DNA of 64,000 bases from Tritrichomonas musculus (lineage: Eukaryota; Parabasalia; Tritrichomonadida; Tritrichomonadidae), in the NCBI GenBank assembly GCA_039105265.1, contig JAPFFF010000064.1, positions 186,001 to 250,000 of the forward strand. Direction: 5' to 3'. The translations under genes were made by a program, and so were the position numbers. Below the pieces are notes generated by a model that saw only the letters and a program-made list of their open reading frames with translations, had not been told where the DNA came from and did no database searches. Position 1 is the stretch's first letter; every line of letters begins with the position of its first letter. Below are positions 48,796-61,800 of the stretch, piece by piece.

Positions 48796-51512
48796 TTATT
48801 TGTTAAAAAAAGAGATAAAATCATTTATCAACTTTGATGTTAGAGATTCTTGAGCCGATGATGAATCTTCCATGAAAGCGTTTGCGCTGATTTCTTTTAC
48901 AGAAGAAAGAATTGTTACATTTTCCAAAAGATTGCAACCTTCAAAAGCACTTTCACAAATTGATGTAACACAAGAAGGGATTGAAACTTGAGTTAATGAA
49001 CAACATTTCTTGAAAGAACATTTTTCAATTCTCGCAAGAGAAGAAGGATCTTCAAATGTTATTTCCCTTAATGAACCGCAACTCTCAAATGAGTTTTCAC
49101 ATATTATAGTAACAGAAGAAGGGATTGATATTTGGGTTAATGAAGAGCAATTTTTGAAAGTTCCTTCTTTAATCGTAGTTACTGAAGAAGGAATTGTTAC
49201 TTGTTTTAATGAAGAGCAATCATAAAAAGCAAAACTTCCAATAGAAGTGACAGAAGAAGGAATTCCAAATAGTTCCTTCTAAAATCGAAGTTATTGAAGA
49301 AGGAATTTCTATTTGTGTAAATGAACACATATCAAAAGCATGAGGTCCAATATAAGTAACAGAAGAAGGAATTGTTATTTGTTTTAATGATGAGCAATTA
49401 GAAAAAGCATACTCTTGAATTGTTGTTAAAGAAGAAGGTTCTTCAAATTCTACTTTATTTAATGATTTGCAATGACTGAAACAAGAGGTTTCAATTGTCT
49501 CTAAAGAAGAAAGAATTGTTATTTGTGTTAGTGATATGCAAACGAAGAAAGAATATTTTCCTAAAATAGTCGATTTATAAGGAGATTCAAATGTTACTTG
49601 TGCTAGCTTGGCGCAATTATGGAAAATAGATTCTCTAAATAAAGCCAAAGAAGAAGGAATTGATATTTCAGTTAATGAAGAACACTCTGAAAAAGCACGA
49701 TGACCAACATAAAGATTCTTTGAATTAAATGTTACTCGACCCAAATTTTTGCATTCCGTGAAAGATACATCACCGATTGATTCTACTGATGTAGGAAATG
49801 ATATTTGTGTCAATGACAAGCATTTCCTGAAAGCTCCGTTTTCAATTGAAACTAATGAATTTGGAATATACCAAATCTTTCAAATTTTCACAAGATTTGA
49901 AAGCATCCTTTTTTATTGTATTTATTGAAGAAGTATTCTCAAATGTCACTCGTGAAAGATGAAAACATTGCTCAAAAATGCCTTCATTAATTGACGTCAT
50001 TAAAGAAGGAATGGTTATTTGCTCCAAAGAAGAAAGATAAAAAGCATTGTCTCCAATTAAATTAATTAGTGGATGTAATTCAATTTTAGTCAATGATTCA
50101 CATTGTGAAAAGCACCATTTACCTACTGAAGTTACAGAAGAAGGTATGTTTATTTGTTCTAACGAACGGCACTCTTCAAATACAGAATCACCAAGTGAAG
50201 TCATTGAATCAGGTATTTTCAATGTCTTCAATGATCCGCAAAAAGCAAATGCTGACTTTTCAATTATTTTTACTGATGAAGGAATATTCACTTCGACTAA
50301 CGAATTGCATCGAACAAAAGCAAAAGTCTTAATTATCGTCACTGATTCAGGAATTGTCACTTTTTTTAGATTTAACCATCTTTCAAAAGCATTTTCAGGA
50401 ATTGATGTAATATAAGAAGGTATTGAAAAAGCTTCTAATAAATTATAACCTTTGAATTGGCATGGTTCTATACTAATTTTATGTTTTACAAAGAAATCTT
50501 CAACTATATCAACAGGATAATTGTTCGCACACATTGTTAAGAGAAGCTTATTTCAATTCAAAATTGAAATACTTGTAAAAGCAATAAGTATATTGATCAT
50601 CAATGTAGTTATTTAGAAAATATAAGGCAAGTTCATTATGATGCCATTTAATAGCTTCTTCTAAACACTTTTCATACGTATCGTTCGGTGGTTTAACCCC
50701 CATTTCTTCAAGAATATGAATCATTTTTTGGCTGTTTGAATGAATGGCGTAAATCCAGATTAATGGTTCTAATTGGGCCTTTAAACTCAAAAATTTAAAG
50801 ATTTTTATTGATCCATAAAAGGCAGCATACTCAATTAATGTGATTTTATGGTTGCTTTCAAAAAGTGGATTTGTTTCAAAAATTGAAAAACGAATTTTTG
50901 AATCAAATGATAAATTGGCTTGATTTATGTAAATACAAAATTCTTTGATTAAATCTTCGCGGATAGTTTTATAGAGTAATGACTCAATTACACATTTTCC
51001 CCTCCATTCTTCAAAATTACAAAATATTGATTTGTCATATGAGATCATTCTATCAATATTTGATTTTTTAAGTTTTAAACCAATATAATTTTTTATTTCT
51101 GTGAAGAAAAAGAAATAAAACTCTATTTTTTCCTTGATCATTAATTGAATAATATGATATTCAGGAACTAATACTTTATTTTTAAAAAGAATCAAAAGAA
51201 TCAGCTTGTTTTTTGGAAAAAATCATAAATTTCGGAATTTGAAAATAATTGTTTGATTTTGTTTTTGAAAAAATTAAATATACTTTCGATTTTATCGAAA
51301 AAATTTGGATATCGATGGTGATTATTTGCGATATTTAGAACCAAATGAAGAAAATCTAAGAAATCTGATTTTGTTTCGAAAGAATTAATATGTTTATTGA
51401 AAAATGAATTCAAGGTTTTTAAACTGGAATCAAAATCACTTTGGTTATCAATAAATGCAAGAATAGCTTTGTTAATAGTCTTTTTGTCATTTAATTGTTT
51501 CAACAAATCCAT
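48796..51512 (-). pseudogene. DUF3447-type domain fused to BspA-like leucine-rich repeats, broken
   Basis: Reading leftward from ATG 51512, the first frame (to 51201) begins MDLLKQLNDKKTINKAILAF. The second (51195-50548) has the DUF3447/ankyrin-type body typical of trichomonads: HKITLIEYAAFYGSIKIFKF, EPLIWIYAIHSNSQKMIHIL and CLEEAIKWHHNELALYFLNN. The third (50534-49842) starts MCANNYPVDIVEDFF and enters BspA-type (LRR_5) repeats such as LTQISIPSSVTxIGxxAFxxC. These continue in a fourth frame (49819-49220) and a fifth (49215-48796). About four frameshifts separate the pieces, which otherwise follow each other without gap or overlap. The whole reads as one about 900-residue ancestral protein with an N-terminal DUF3447 part and a repeat tail. 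Confidence 0.75.
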
Positions 51513-51641
51513 TTTTAGATGGTAAAAAGTCTTTTTTTTTTTTTTTTTTTTTTTTTGAGGTGGTCAAAAAAACTTCCTATGAACAATTATATTCCAAATT
51601 AGTATTCTTTTATTTATCATCAATATTGTGTAGAAAATTAT

Positions 51642-52358
51642 TTATACTGATATTTCATATTTCTGTAATCCTTCATTACGTGCTTTTTGAATTTGCTCTT
51701 CATTATACTTAATATTATCAATGCTCTGTTTGCAAGACTTAAAATGCTCAGAAACTTTACCTGTAATTATGGCACCACATAAATGGCAAAATTCAGCTTT
51801 GCATTTAGTGCATGTCATATGGTTGCATCCTTCATCTTTGAAATAATGTATATGGCATTTTGGGCATTCTTTTACGACAGCTTTTGACATCATATCTTCA
51901 ACCAATCGCATTGGATCCATATCTGCTTCTTGGCAAGTTCTTCCAGGATGATTTTTATTTCCACATTTTTTACAGGTTTTTTCATTGCATTCGGGGCATT
52001 TCATGGGACAGTTTTCATCTTCATCTATAATATAGTAAGCACATTTCCAACATTTTCGTAAATATGGAATATCCGCTTTTGATAGCATGCAATCAGCTTC
52101 GATTTCATCGAATTTTTTCATAGTTTCTTTCGTTAGAACTTTTTCTAATTCTGAGGTGGGAATATGTGAATTACATCCATCCATACAGGGGCATTTATCA
52201 TTTGCTGTTACTTTAGAAATACCTATTTTGACTTGAGTTTCAATGCATTTTTTACAAATTAAATGGCCTTTTGAACATTTTACCATATCTTTCATTTGGA
52301 CACTTTCGCAGCAACAGCAACATTCAGCGCAACAATTTAATTGGGAATTATCACTCAT
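51642..52358 (-). CDS. RBR-type (RING-IBR-RING) E3 ubiquitin ligase
   Basis: A 238-residue protein with the three zinc modules of RBR ligases. Residues 9-65 carry a Cys-rich RING1 (CCAECCCCCESVQM, then CSKGHLICKKCIETQ). Residues about 95-150 form the IBR (CWKCAYYIIDEDENCPMKCP, CNEKTCKKCGNKNHPGRTC). Residues about 160-205 form RING2 (ECPKCHIHYFKDEGCNHMTC, then CKAEFCHLCG), where the cysteine of CNHMTC is the expected acceptor for ubiquitin. The order and spacing are like TRIAD3/RNF216-type ligases, though this protein is short and has no extra domains. An initiator (minus-strand TCATTTTTTT) gives an 11-base leader. Intact. Confidence 0.9.
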   Translation of the reverse strand: MSDNSQLNCCAECCCCCESVQMKDMVKCSKGHLICKKCIETQVKIGISKVTANDKCPCMDGCNSHIPTSELEKVLTKETMKKFDEIEADCMLSKADIPYLRKCWKCAYYIIDEDENCPMKCPECNEKTCKKCGNKNHPGRTCQEADMDPMRLVEDMMSKAVVKECPKCHIHYFKDEGCNHMTCTKCKAEFCHLCGAIITGKVSEHFKSCKQSIDNIKYNEEQIQKARNEGLQKYEISV

Positions 52359-52361
52359 TTT

Positions 52362-52371
52362 AAAAAAATGA
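52362..52371 (-). promoter_or_regulatory. Initiator (Inr) of the RBR ligase gene
   Basis: Minus-strand TCATTTTTTT with the TCA at 52369-52371, 11 bases before the ATG at 52358. Confidence 0.6.
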
Positions 52372-52828
52372 AATCCTACTTTTTTATTTAAACGTATTAT
52401 GGTCGTTTTATCTTTTCGTCTTGCGTTTATGTTTTTTGAGCTTATTTGATATTGATTTCTCTCAAAGTGAAATTGAATATGCTATTTAAAAAATAATCTA
52501 AATTCAATCATAATTGTTTGTCATAATTAATCTCTCTTTGAAATTTTAAATATGTCTCAAATTTTGATAAGCCCGATAAATAGTCAGGGGGTTTTTGATT
52601 ATAAGAATAATTATTATTAAAATAAATGTTTATGACTTAAAGTTAAAGATAAATGAGATATTATAATTAGTATAAATATTTATCATATCAAAATATATAA
52701 GTTATACTGCCAATGAAAGATTATTTATTATTCCTGTATCGAAAACGTTTATTAATTAATTGAGTTAAAATAAAGGACATTTAAAATTTCAAATTATAAA
52801 CGCAATCATTATAAAATCATAATTTAAT
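52372..52828. other. Divergent intergenic region between the RBR gene and the giant AAA gene
   Basis: About 0.46 kb, A+T-rich, serving as promoter space for two diverging genes. On the plus strand, TCATTATAAAATCATAA (52806-52822) offers two possible initiators for the giant gene, giving leaders of 21 or 10 bases. No other features recognised. Confidence 0.55.
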
Positions 52829-55800
52829 ATGCAAAGTACAAAGCATATACAAGTACTTATAGACAAAAAATACTTCAAACATGTTAGCATCATTGGAAGA
52901 TCATCATATACCTCTAAAGTTATCCAGATCGATACAAATGATGAGTATGCAATGAAAGTATTAAAGAATTGTAGTTTTTCTACAGAAGATGAAATATGTT
53001 CTTTTTGCGAAGAATTACAAAATAATAATTATCATTGCTTTTTGCCTCCATCTTATGTCATCTTTGACAAAGATGACGGCAAACGATATTTGCCTTACCA
53101 ATATAAGCAAAATCAATCATTAAAAGAGTTTATAGAACAAAAAAAGAGCCAAAAATTGTTCCCACAGGAACAAATACGTATATATAAAATATTATATGGA
53201 ATTGGCCATTTTCTAGAACTTTTCCATTCTGACGAAAGAGTCCATGGAAATCTCAAATTATCTAATGTGTTACTAGACGAAAATTTTTTACCTTTAGTAA
53301 CAGATTCATTGTTTATCAACACAATTACAAACCAATTTAAGCCAGATACAACTGAGCAAAATGAAAATTTAGTTAGTTGTTTATCAGAGAAACAATCTTC
53401 TGATATTTTATGTTTTGGAATTCTTATAATCCAATTGTTAGCCAATAAAATTATCGATCTATCAGAAGAAAACCAAAATGAAGACGAAAAAATGATTAAA
53501 GAAGCTTTATCTTTAGTAAGTTCATTACCAATATCTAATGAATTTGCCAAAAAATTGAAACTTTCTCTCTCTATCAATCCTTCAGAACGTCCCAAGGCAG
53601 TTGAAATAAAAGATATTTTGGGACAAGAGCTCAAAAAATTAATTGACCAAAAACAATTTATTGATTTTACTCGCTTAATAATCCCAGAGAAAGAAATTCC
53701 AAACCCAAAAATCCAAAAAATCGAAATAGAAGCAAAAAATGGCAACATCAATTCTATTTTTAAATTTGGTTGTTTCAATATATCAAGCAAATTTTCTTAT
53801 CGCAAAAAAATAGGCATGGATTATATTCGATATGCAGCAAACAATAATCACATTAAAGCCCAGAATGTATATGATTACTACAGAAAAGATATTTCGAAAT
53901 TCATTTCCAAATCATATGCCAAATCCGCAATAAAGCATTTAATTAACGATAGTTCCTTCGATACTAATTTTGAATTTAGCAAAGTTTTGGAGAAAATTAA
54001 AAAAGGATCATTTGATATATCAACTTTCGATATTGATAATCAATTTTTTAAAGAGTTTAATTTTATTCCTACAGAAGATGCTTTAAAACGTTTAGCTATA
54101 ATAAAAATGTTCATTGAAACGGGCACCCATCTTATAATTGAAGGTCCAACAGGAACCTCAAAAACTTTTTCAATCGAAATTGTATGTAAATATCTGCATA
54201 GAAATTTAATTCGCGTAAATCTGAGTTCAGATACAAAATCATCCAACCTGACAGCCAATATTGCTAACAAACAAGACGAGTGGTCAAGTATTGGTATAGA
54301 TAAAGGTCCTTTTTTACAAGCTTACGAAAATGGCGATGTTCTTTTACTTGATGAAATAAATCTTGCAAATCCAGAATGTGTTCGATTTATTAATGATACA
54401 CTTGACCATGATCAAATTAGCACTCAATTTAATGGTGAAGATATTATTATTGAAAAGAATCCAAATTTTGTTTTAATTGCAACTCAAAATCCAAATAAAG
54501 GTTCTTATTCTAATAAACGAAAAGATTTGCCTGAAGACTTTAAATCAAGATTCATCATTATCGAGTTTCCAGAGTTATCAGAGAAAGAACTGACTGAAAT
54601 TGCAAAAGGACTTGCAAAAAAGCAAAATTATGAAGATGAAGAAGTTGTTAAAAAATTGGTCGAATTTCATATTGAATGGTCTAAAGAAAACACAAATGAT
54701 ATTTTATGTTTTACAATCAGAGAAATTGCAAGTACCATACAAGCAATTGCTTCAGGAGATTATTCGTTTGATGCAATAATGAACATTTATGGTGCCCGTT
54801 ATGAAGTTGAAAAGCAAAAAAAGCTTGAACAATTAATTAACAAAAAATATCCAATTTTCAAAAGATCTAAAAATGCAGAATTTAACTATTTTTCTGAAAT
54901 CCCGAACTGCAAGAAGAATTCTAGCCTTTCAAAAGTTTTCAACTCATTATGGTCATCCATCAAGAGAGGTAGACATGTTATTGTTGCTTCTAAAAGTGGA
55001 AACGGTGCTACTTTTATTGCTCGTGAATTTGCACATTGGTATCAAAAGAAGCATTCATTCTCAGGATCATATAGAGAGCATTTTCATGTTTGCACAATTG
55101 ATACAAATAATAGTTATTTGATTGGGAAAAACAAACCATCAGAAAAATTAAATTCTAAAAATCATTCAAATCAACTCATTGAATGGCATGATGGATTTTT
55201 AATCAAAGCCATTAAAGATGAGAATATTGCTATATTTGACAATATTGATGAAGCTTTACCAACTATTCTTGAAAGGTTAAATAGCCTTCTCGATAAAAAA
55301 GTAGGTGAAAAATTTGAAACATTTGAAAATCCAAATGAAAAAGAAATTGAAATTACAGAAGGTTTTCGATTATTATGTACATGTAAATTAGAAAATCTTG
55401 AAAAACTGTCACCAGCTTTTGTTAATAGATTTGATGTAATTGTACTTGGGGATCAAATTGAAAGAAATAAAGATAGTCTTGAAGATTTAATTACAGTTTT
55501 ATTAAAGCAAGCCCATGAAAAGCTATCTAAGCCAATTGATGATGAAAAGCAAACAAAAACAGATTCAGATAGCGACGATGATAATAGTGTCAATGATAAT
55601 GATGACTTTTCATTCAAACTCACTAAAAAAAATGAAATAAAAAATGACCAGTTCATTCCAAATCATCAATTAATTGACCTTATATATGATAAAATCAAAG
55701 ATTTTGATGATTTAAATATGCGATATATATCCCAATTATGCAATGCAATTGCAAAATTCTAGGACTATTTCAAAGATAATAATCTATTAAAAGAAATAAT

Positions 55801-58800
55801 AGAATTTTCAATACAATTACTCGATAGTAATAATCAAGATATCGTTATTCCCAAAAGAATAAAAGATAAACTACTATCTACCTTACTTCAAAATGTAAAA
55901 GAAAATCCTTGTTCAAATGAAGATGGTCGTTTCTTTTTCGAAAACTCTCCACCTCTTCAAGATTTAATGGTTAAAGTATTTGCCTGTTCATTGATCAACT
56001 TGCATGTTCGTATAACAGGGCCAACGGGTGCTGGAAAAACATCTTTTGCAAGAGAATTTGCAAGAATTCGTCCAATTACGTTAAACAAGAAAATGGCAAA
56101 ATTTTTAATGCAGTCGTTTTCATCAGAAACAAAACCCATTGATTGTTTTCTAAAGCCAACAATCAAGGACAAACAATTTGGTTTAAATAAAGGACCTTTA
56201 TTGTTATCAATAGTTAATGGGCTAACAATAATTCTTGATGAATTTAATTTATCATTACCTTCTACAATGAAATCAATTGCTCCAGCACTTGAACCAATTG
56301 ATAACAAAGAGATTAATATATCAGGTATTGATGACCCAATTGTGATTCATCCAAATTTATTTATTATCATCTGCGAAAATGAGACTAATTACAGAGGAAG
56401 AAATAATATTCCTTCTTCAATTGAACCAAGATTCAGAGTTTTCAAATATCCAGAACTAGAAATCGAAGATTTGTCTTCAACAGCAATTGATATTTCTAAC
56501 AGTTTTTATGATGAAGATGAAATTAAATCAAAAAGTTTTTCTAATGAAGAGGCCGGAAAAGTTGGTGAATATATGTATAAACTAAATAAATCTCAAATTA
56601 TGAATCAAACTTTGTCCATTCGTGATTTAACCAAATTTTTCATACAAATTCATCATCAAGACGTTAACAAAAATGATTACCAAATTGAAAATAAAGGAAT
56701 CCTTAAAGATAAAAATATGAAATTATATATGAACTTATTGTTTTATACATTTGCTTCTATCAGCAGAGATGAAATCACCAAGATGTTTGATAAAGTTCTT
56801 GATTTAATAGGAGAAGTTTTCTTATCAATTCGTAAATTAAATAATGAATATAAAGATGACCGATTAGAAGAATTAGAAAAATGTTTTAATGCTGTTCCCA
56901 AACTTAAAAGCAAAGGAAATAAAAAATATCTTGAAAAAGGAATATTTAAGATTTATTCTACAATTTTCGATAATATTACCTTAGAACTGCCATCATTATT
57001 AAATGGAATGTTTCAAATTTTGCTTTGCGATCCAACAGAACCCATATTACTAGTTGGGCCATCTGGAATGAAAAGTTTTTTAGCACAGCAATTCTTAAAA
57101 AACGCTACATTAATTGCTTTACATTCTGAATCTACAATCAACCAACTTTTGGGTGCATCTGCATTCTTTAATAAGGAAGAAGTTAAATTGTTTTATATTA
57201 ATTATATCTGTAAAGTTTGCAATTTGTCTCACAAGATACCCCAATATATTGAAAAATTCATGAATGGAACTCTTATGGAACCATTAAACAAAGAAGAATT
57301 TCAAAAAGAAATTGAAGAAATTAAAATGAGCCTGCCCGAATCTTTTAGATATTCAGTTACACATTTACTTAAAAAATTATTTGATGAAAATAAATCAAGA
57401 AAAAGTTCATTATCTAATATAGAGCTTGAGTTTAGACCTGGTCTTTTCCTCTCGGCTATTTTAGAAGGAAAATCATTAATTTTAAAAAATCTTTCTAATC
57501 TCCCGACAAACGTTTTAGAAAGATTTAATGAACTTTTTTCAATTAGGTCAATGATTACCCTAAATGAAGATACTCATGGTACAATTGTAAGTGAAGACAA
57601 AAGAGAACTAACTGAATTTAATTCTTTTCTAAAAATATTCGCAACTTGTTCGCCAGATACAATATCTCAATTATCTGAAGCTGTTCTCTCAAGATTTTCT
57701 GTTATTTGGATTTCTTCTTACGAAAAAGCAGAGCAAGAATTGGTACTTGAAAGCTATGTTGATGTAAATAAACTAAAGTTTGATAAATCAAACTTTATTT
57801 CCAAAATAATTAAATTCTCAAATGAAATGGAAAGAGTTTTTCATAAGAGTTTTTCATTCCCACAAATGATTAATATAATAGAAATGTGTTCAAGATTAAA
57901 CAAACATACAAATGAATCCCAATGGTTTGAAAATTTAAAGGTAATTCTATTCTATGTGGGATATGGTCTTCTTGAGCATAAAAATAAAGAATCACGAGAA
58001 AAATTCTTTGACATTTTTATAAAAATGGAAATGTCTATTTCTGATAAATTTATCAACAGAGATGATGATGAAAACACGTTATCATTTACTAAATTAGATG
58101 GACATGATTGCGTGAAATCAAAATTGTCAAAGATTTTTATTAAAAGTCCAACATCTAAAGAATACAATCCAAAAGATATTGCATGCACTCCTATGTTTCA
58201 AGAAATGATCGAAGCTTTACAACTTGCTATTTCCATAAAATATCCAATAATTTTGGAAGGAACGATGTCAGGACAAGGAAAACAAACAGCAATCAATTTT
58301 GTTGCAGAAATGCTTGGATACAATGTTGTTAATATTATGATTTCAAAAACAACCAAAGTTGATGATTTACTTGGTATGATTACAATCGATCGTGATAAAA
58401 ACAATGAAATTAATGTTAACTACATTCAAACAAAGCTAATTAAAGCAATTAAATCAAGAAATGAATCAAGAAAATCAATAATTGTTTTACATAATCTTAA
58501 CAATGCTTCGCCTGCTGTTCTTGATCTTATTAATAATCTTTTTGATCAGCACCAAAAGAAATTACTTCATTCAGATGGATCTACTATCGATAAAGAAGAA
58601 TTAAATTTGGTTGGTATTTTTAACCAACAAAATGGCCTTTTTAACAGAGATAAGCTTCCATCTTCATTAAGAGATTCATCCATTTACCATATTGTCAACA
58701 ATCCAAATAATTTAGAAATACTTAATGTTATTCTAAAAATGTTTGACGGTACAGAATTTAAAAAAGAATTCAAAGAATTTTATGAACGATTTATAAAAGC

Positions 58801-61800
58801 TCAAAAAATTATAGAAACTACCAATGCATTGCCTTTGTCATTAAATGATATCAAAAAGTATAAAATTTTCCGTGAGGTTACATATAACAAATTTGATAAA
58901 GATATTGTTTCTTTAATGGTATTCGCTTATAGATTCATTCATCATGAATTAATTGATCAGGTTCGAAATGCTATTCAACTTCCTGACATGAAATTCAATT
59001 TATGCATAACTAAAAATACTGAAAAGAATCTTCTTCACATTAAGCCAAATAAAGATGCAAAATCTGGAATAGATCTCAAAGTATATACAAAAGCAGAAGA
59101 TTCAGAGATATTTAAGAATGGAATAGCAAGTTTAACTCTTCCACAAAAGCATTGCTTGTTGTTCCTTATATGCTCTTATCTTTCAAAGCAAACATGTATT
59201 ATTCAGGGAGACACAGCATCTGGAAAATCCTATTTAATTCGATTTTTTGCACAACTCCTTGGTATTAAATTAAATGTTATTCAATTAAATAGCGAAACAA
59301 GCTCCTCGATAATAACAGGACAAAATACCTTATCCAACGAACTTAATGATAAAGATATTGAAAGTTTCCAATTTGTTATTGATCAGTTGAAAAAAATACC
59401 AGAAATCAAAGATTATATAGAGAAAGAATTCAAAAGAGATTTAAGAGAATCTAAAAAGAGGGATTTTATCAATTTATTATCTCATATCTCGACTATCAAA
59501 ATGGAATTGAAATCAAAACCAGGAGATGATAACAAAGATATTATAAATCAATTGAAATTAATGAAGATGAAAATAAAAGAATTACTCAAGCCAGAAAAGA
59601 GATTTCAATTTAAAGAATCCATATTGATCAAAGCAATGAAAAATGGTGAATGGATTCTTTTCGATGGAATTGAAAATTCACCTCCTGAATTCGCAGAAAA
59701 AATATCTCAATTATGCAACAGTGGAGACGATCAAGAAATTGATATGGTTGAATATGGAGAAAACTATTACTTTACAAGAAAAAAGTTACCAAATTCGCAA
59801 CTCATTCATGAAGATTTCCGTATATTTATTACATATAATCCAACTTCACAAACTGAAAGCAAGCAACTTGATCCAGTATTGATGAACAAATGTGCCTCAT
59901 TCACCATTACTCCAATTGATTCAAATCCAGAACATTCAGCTCAATATCTTTTAGGAAAGCTAAATGACTATCCATTAAATTATGCACTGGAAATATCTAA
60001 AAGATATGCTAATTTGCATGAATTTTTGAAAGAAAAATCAAAAGAAGGAGATAATAAAATCACCGCACGAAGACTTAAGTTTCTAGTCAATTCTTTAAAA
60101 AACCATTATGATAAAAACTCTGACCAGTTATTAGAAAATGTTCATCAGCCAATTATTGATTCCATGAATTTTTCATACTTTTTGTCATTCATCGAGAAAA
60201 ATAATGATGAATTTAAAGATAAAATGATTAACGAATTTCTTAAAAATCCAAATAGTGAATCATTTTTGAATTTGTGGTATGATGATTTGGTTCTCAAAGA
60301 TAAGTATCCCGATTTATTAAATTATTTGCGTAATATTCAAATTTCTTCACGAGATTCATCGAAATCAATCAAATTTAATTTTTCAGATTTTATTCAAAAC
60401 TGCATGAATATTCATATTAACGATGTTCCACTCATTTTAACACACGTTAAAGATACTCTTGACTTTATTTCAAAGTCTGATTGTTATCAAACTTATACTA
60501 ATACAAAGCTAGATCAAGAATTTTCTCAGCTTAAAATGATTGAGAATATTTTAGAAGAAGTACAAAGTGGGATGAAAGAATTAAAAGAAGAACAATATGA
60601 TTTTTCTCTTAAAGACGACGATCTTCTTGAAGTTAATAATTTAGTACATCCTTTATCAAGATTAATATTACTGAGTAAATTAGAATCAAATAATTCAAAG
60701 TGTCCAATTGCTCTTGTACCAAGAATACTATTCAATGAAGAGTTTGTCAACTTGATGGATTTGATATATAGATTAACTAAAGATGCAGATAATACTCAGA
60801 TACTATTTTTGGAAATAATTAAGATTCTATGTAGTAATCAAAGTTTTATTCCTTTAATAGAGTCGCGTATTCCATACAATCTTTTTAATAAGCAAAGCAT
60901 TCAAATCATCAATTATCTAATGCCATTGCTCTTGTCTTTACATAAATCCCAGAAATCTTTTCATATCACTGTTAAAGATCAAACATTTGATTTTGATTAT
61001 TTAGAACAAGATCCATATAACTTCGAGCTGTTTTTAGTTTTTGAAAATAAAAATGAATTATCATTATCATTATCACAAACATATGTGAAAATAAATGGAC
61101 AAAATAAATTTTATCAATCACAAAACAATAATGACAATGTAATTAAGATGATAATAGAAGATCTTTCAGAATTTGTGAATGACAAACCAAATATCAGAGA
61201 AAACGATATTTCAAATATTTCAAGATTGTTATCGAGCAGGGATTCATCACTTATTGGAAATATTTGGCCAATTTTATTTTCATTTACTGGTAAATTTATT
61301 GGTATCTTCAATAATTACCTCACAATTCTTGAAAAAGAAGCTATTAATTCATTTTCTTCCATTTTTAGCATAATAGAAAAGAAAAATGTTCAATTCTTTT
61401 ATATATTTTCAACCAAAATGAATGATTTTGGAAGTGATCAAAGTAATATTTACAAAATAAAGAATAATTCATTTGATTTTAATCCAAAAATGAATAAGAA
61501 ACAGGCAAATGAATTAATTAAAGAGATCGATAATGAAATTATTTATTTAATAGAAAACAAAAGAATTATTGAACACATTAACAATGATGAATTTAGACCT
61601 AAAAAATGGCTTGAAAATTGTATCCAACTGCTTGAAGAATCAAAAAATCCAATAAATCAAATAATTGATAAAATAAATCAAATGGATAAGAATTTTGAAC
61701 TAATACAAGAATTAACAAAACTCCGTCAAGAATTATATACGAAGAAAACTGAAAATTCAAAACTTGATTCACTCAAGTTCAGAATCATAAACCAGATTCA

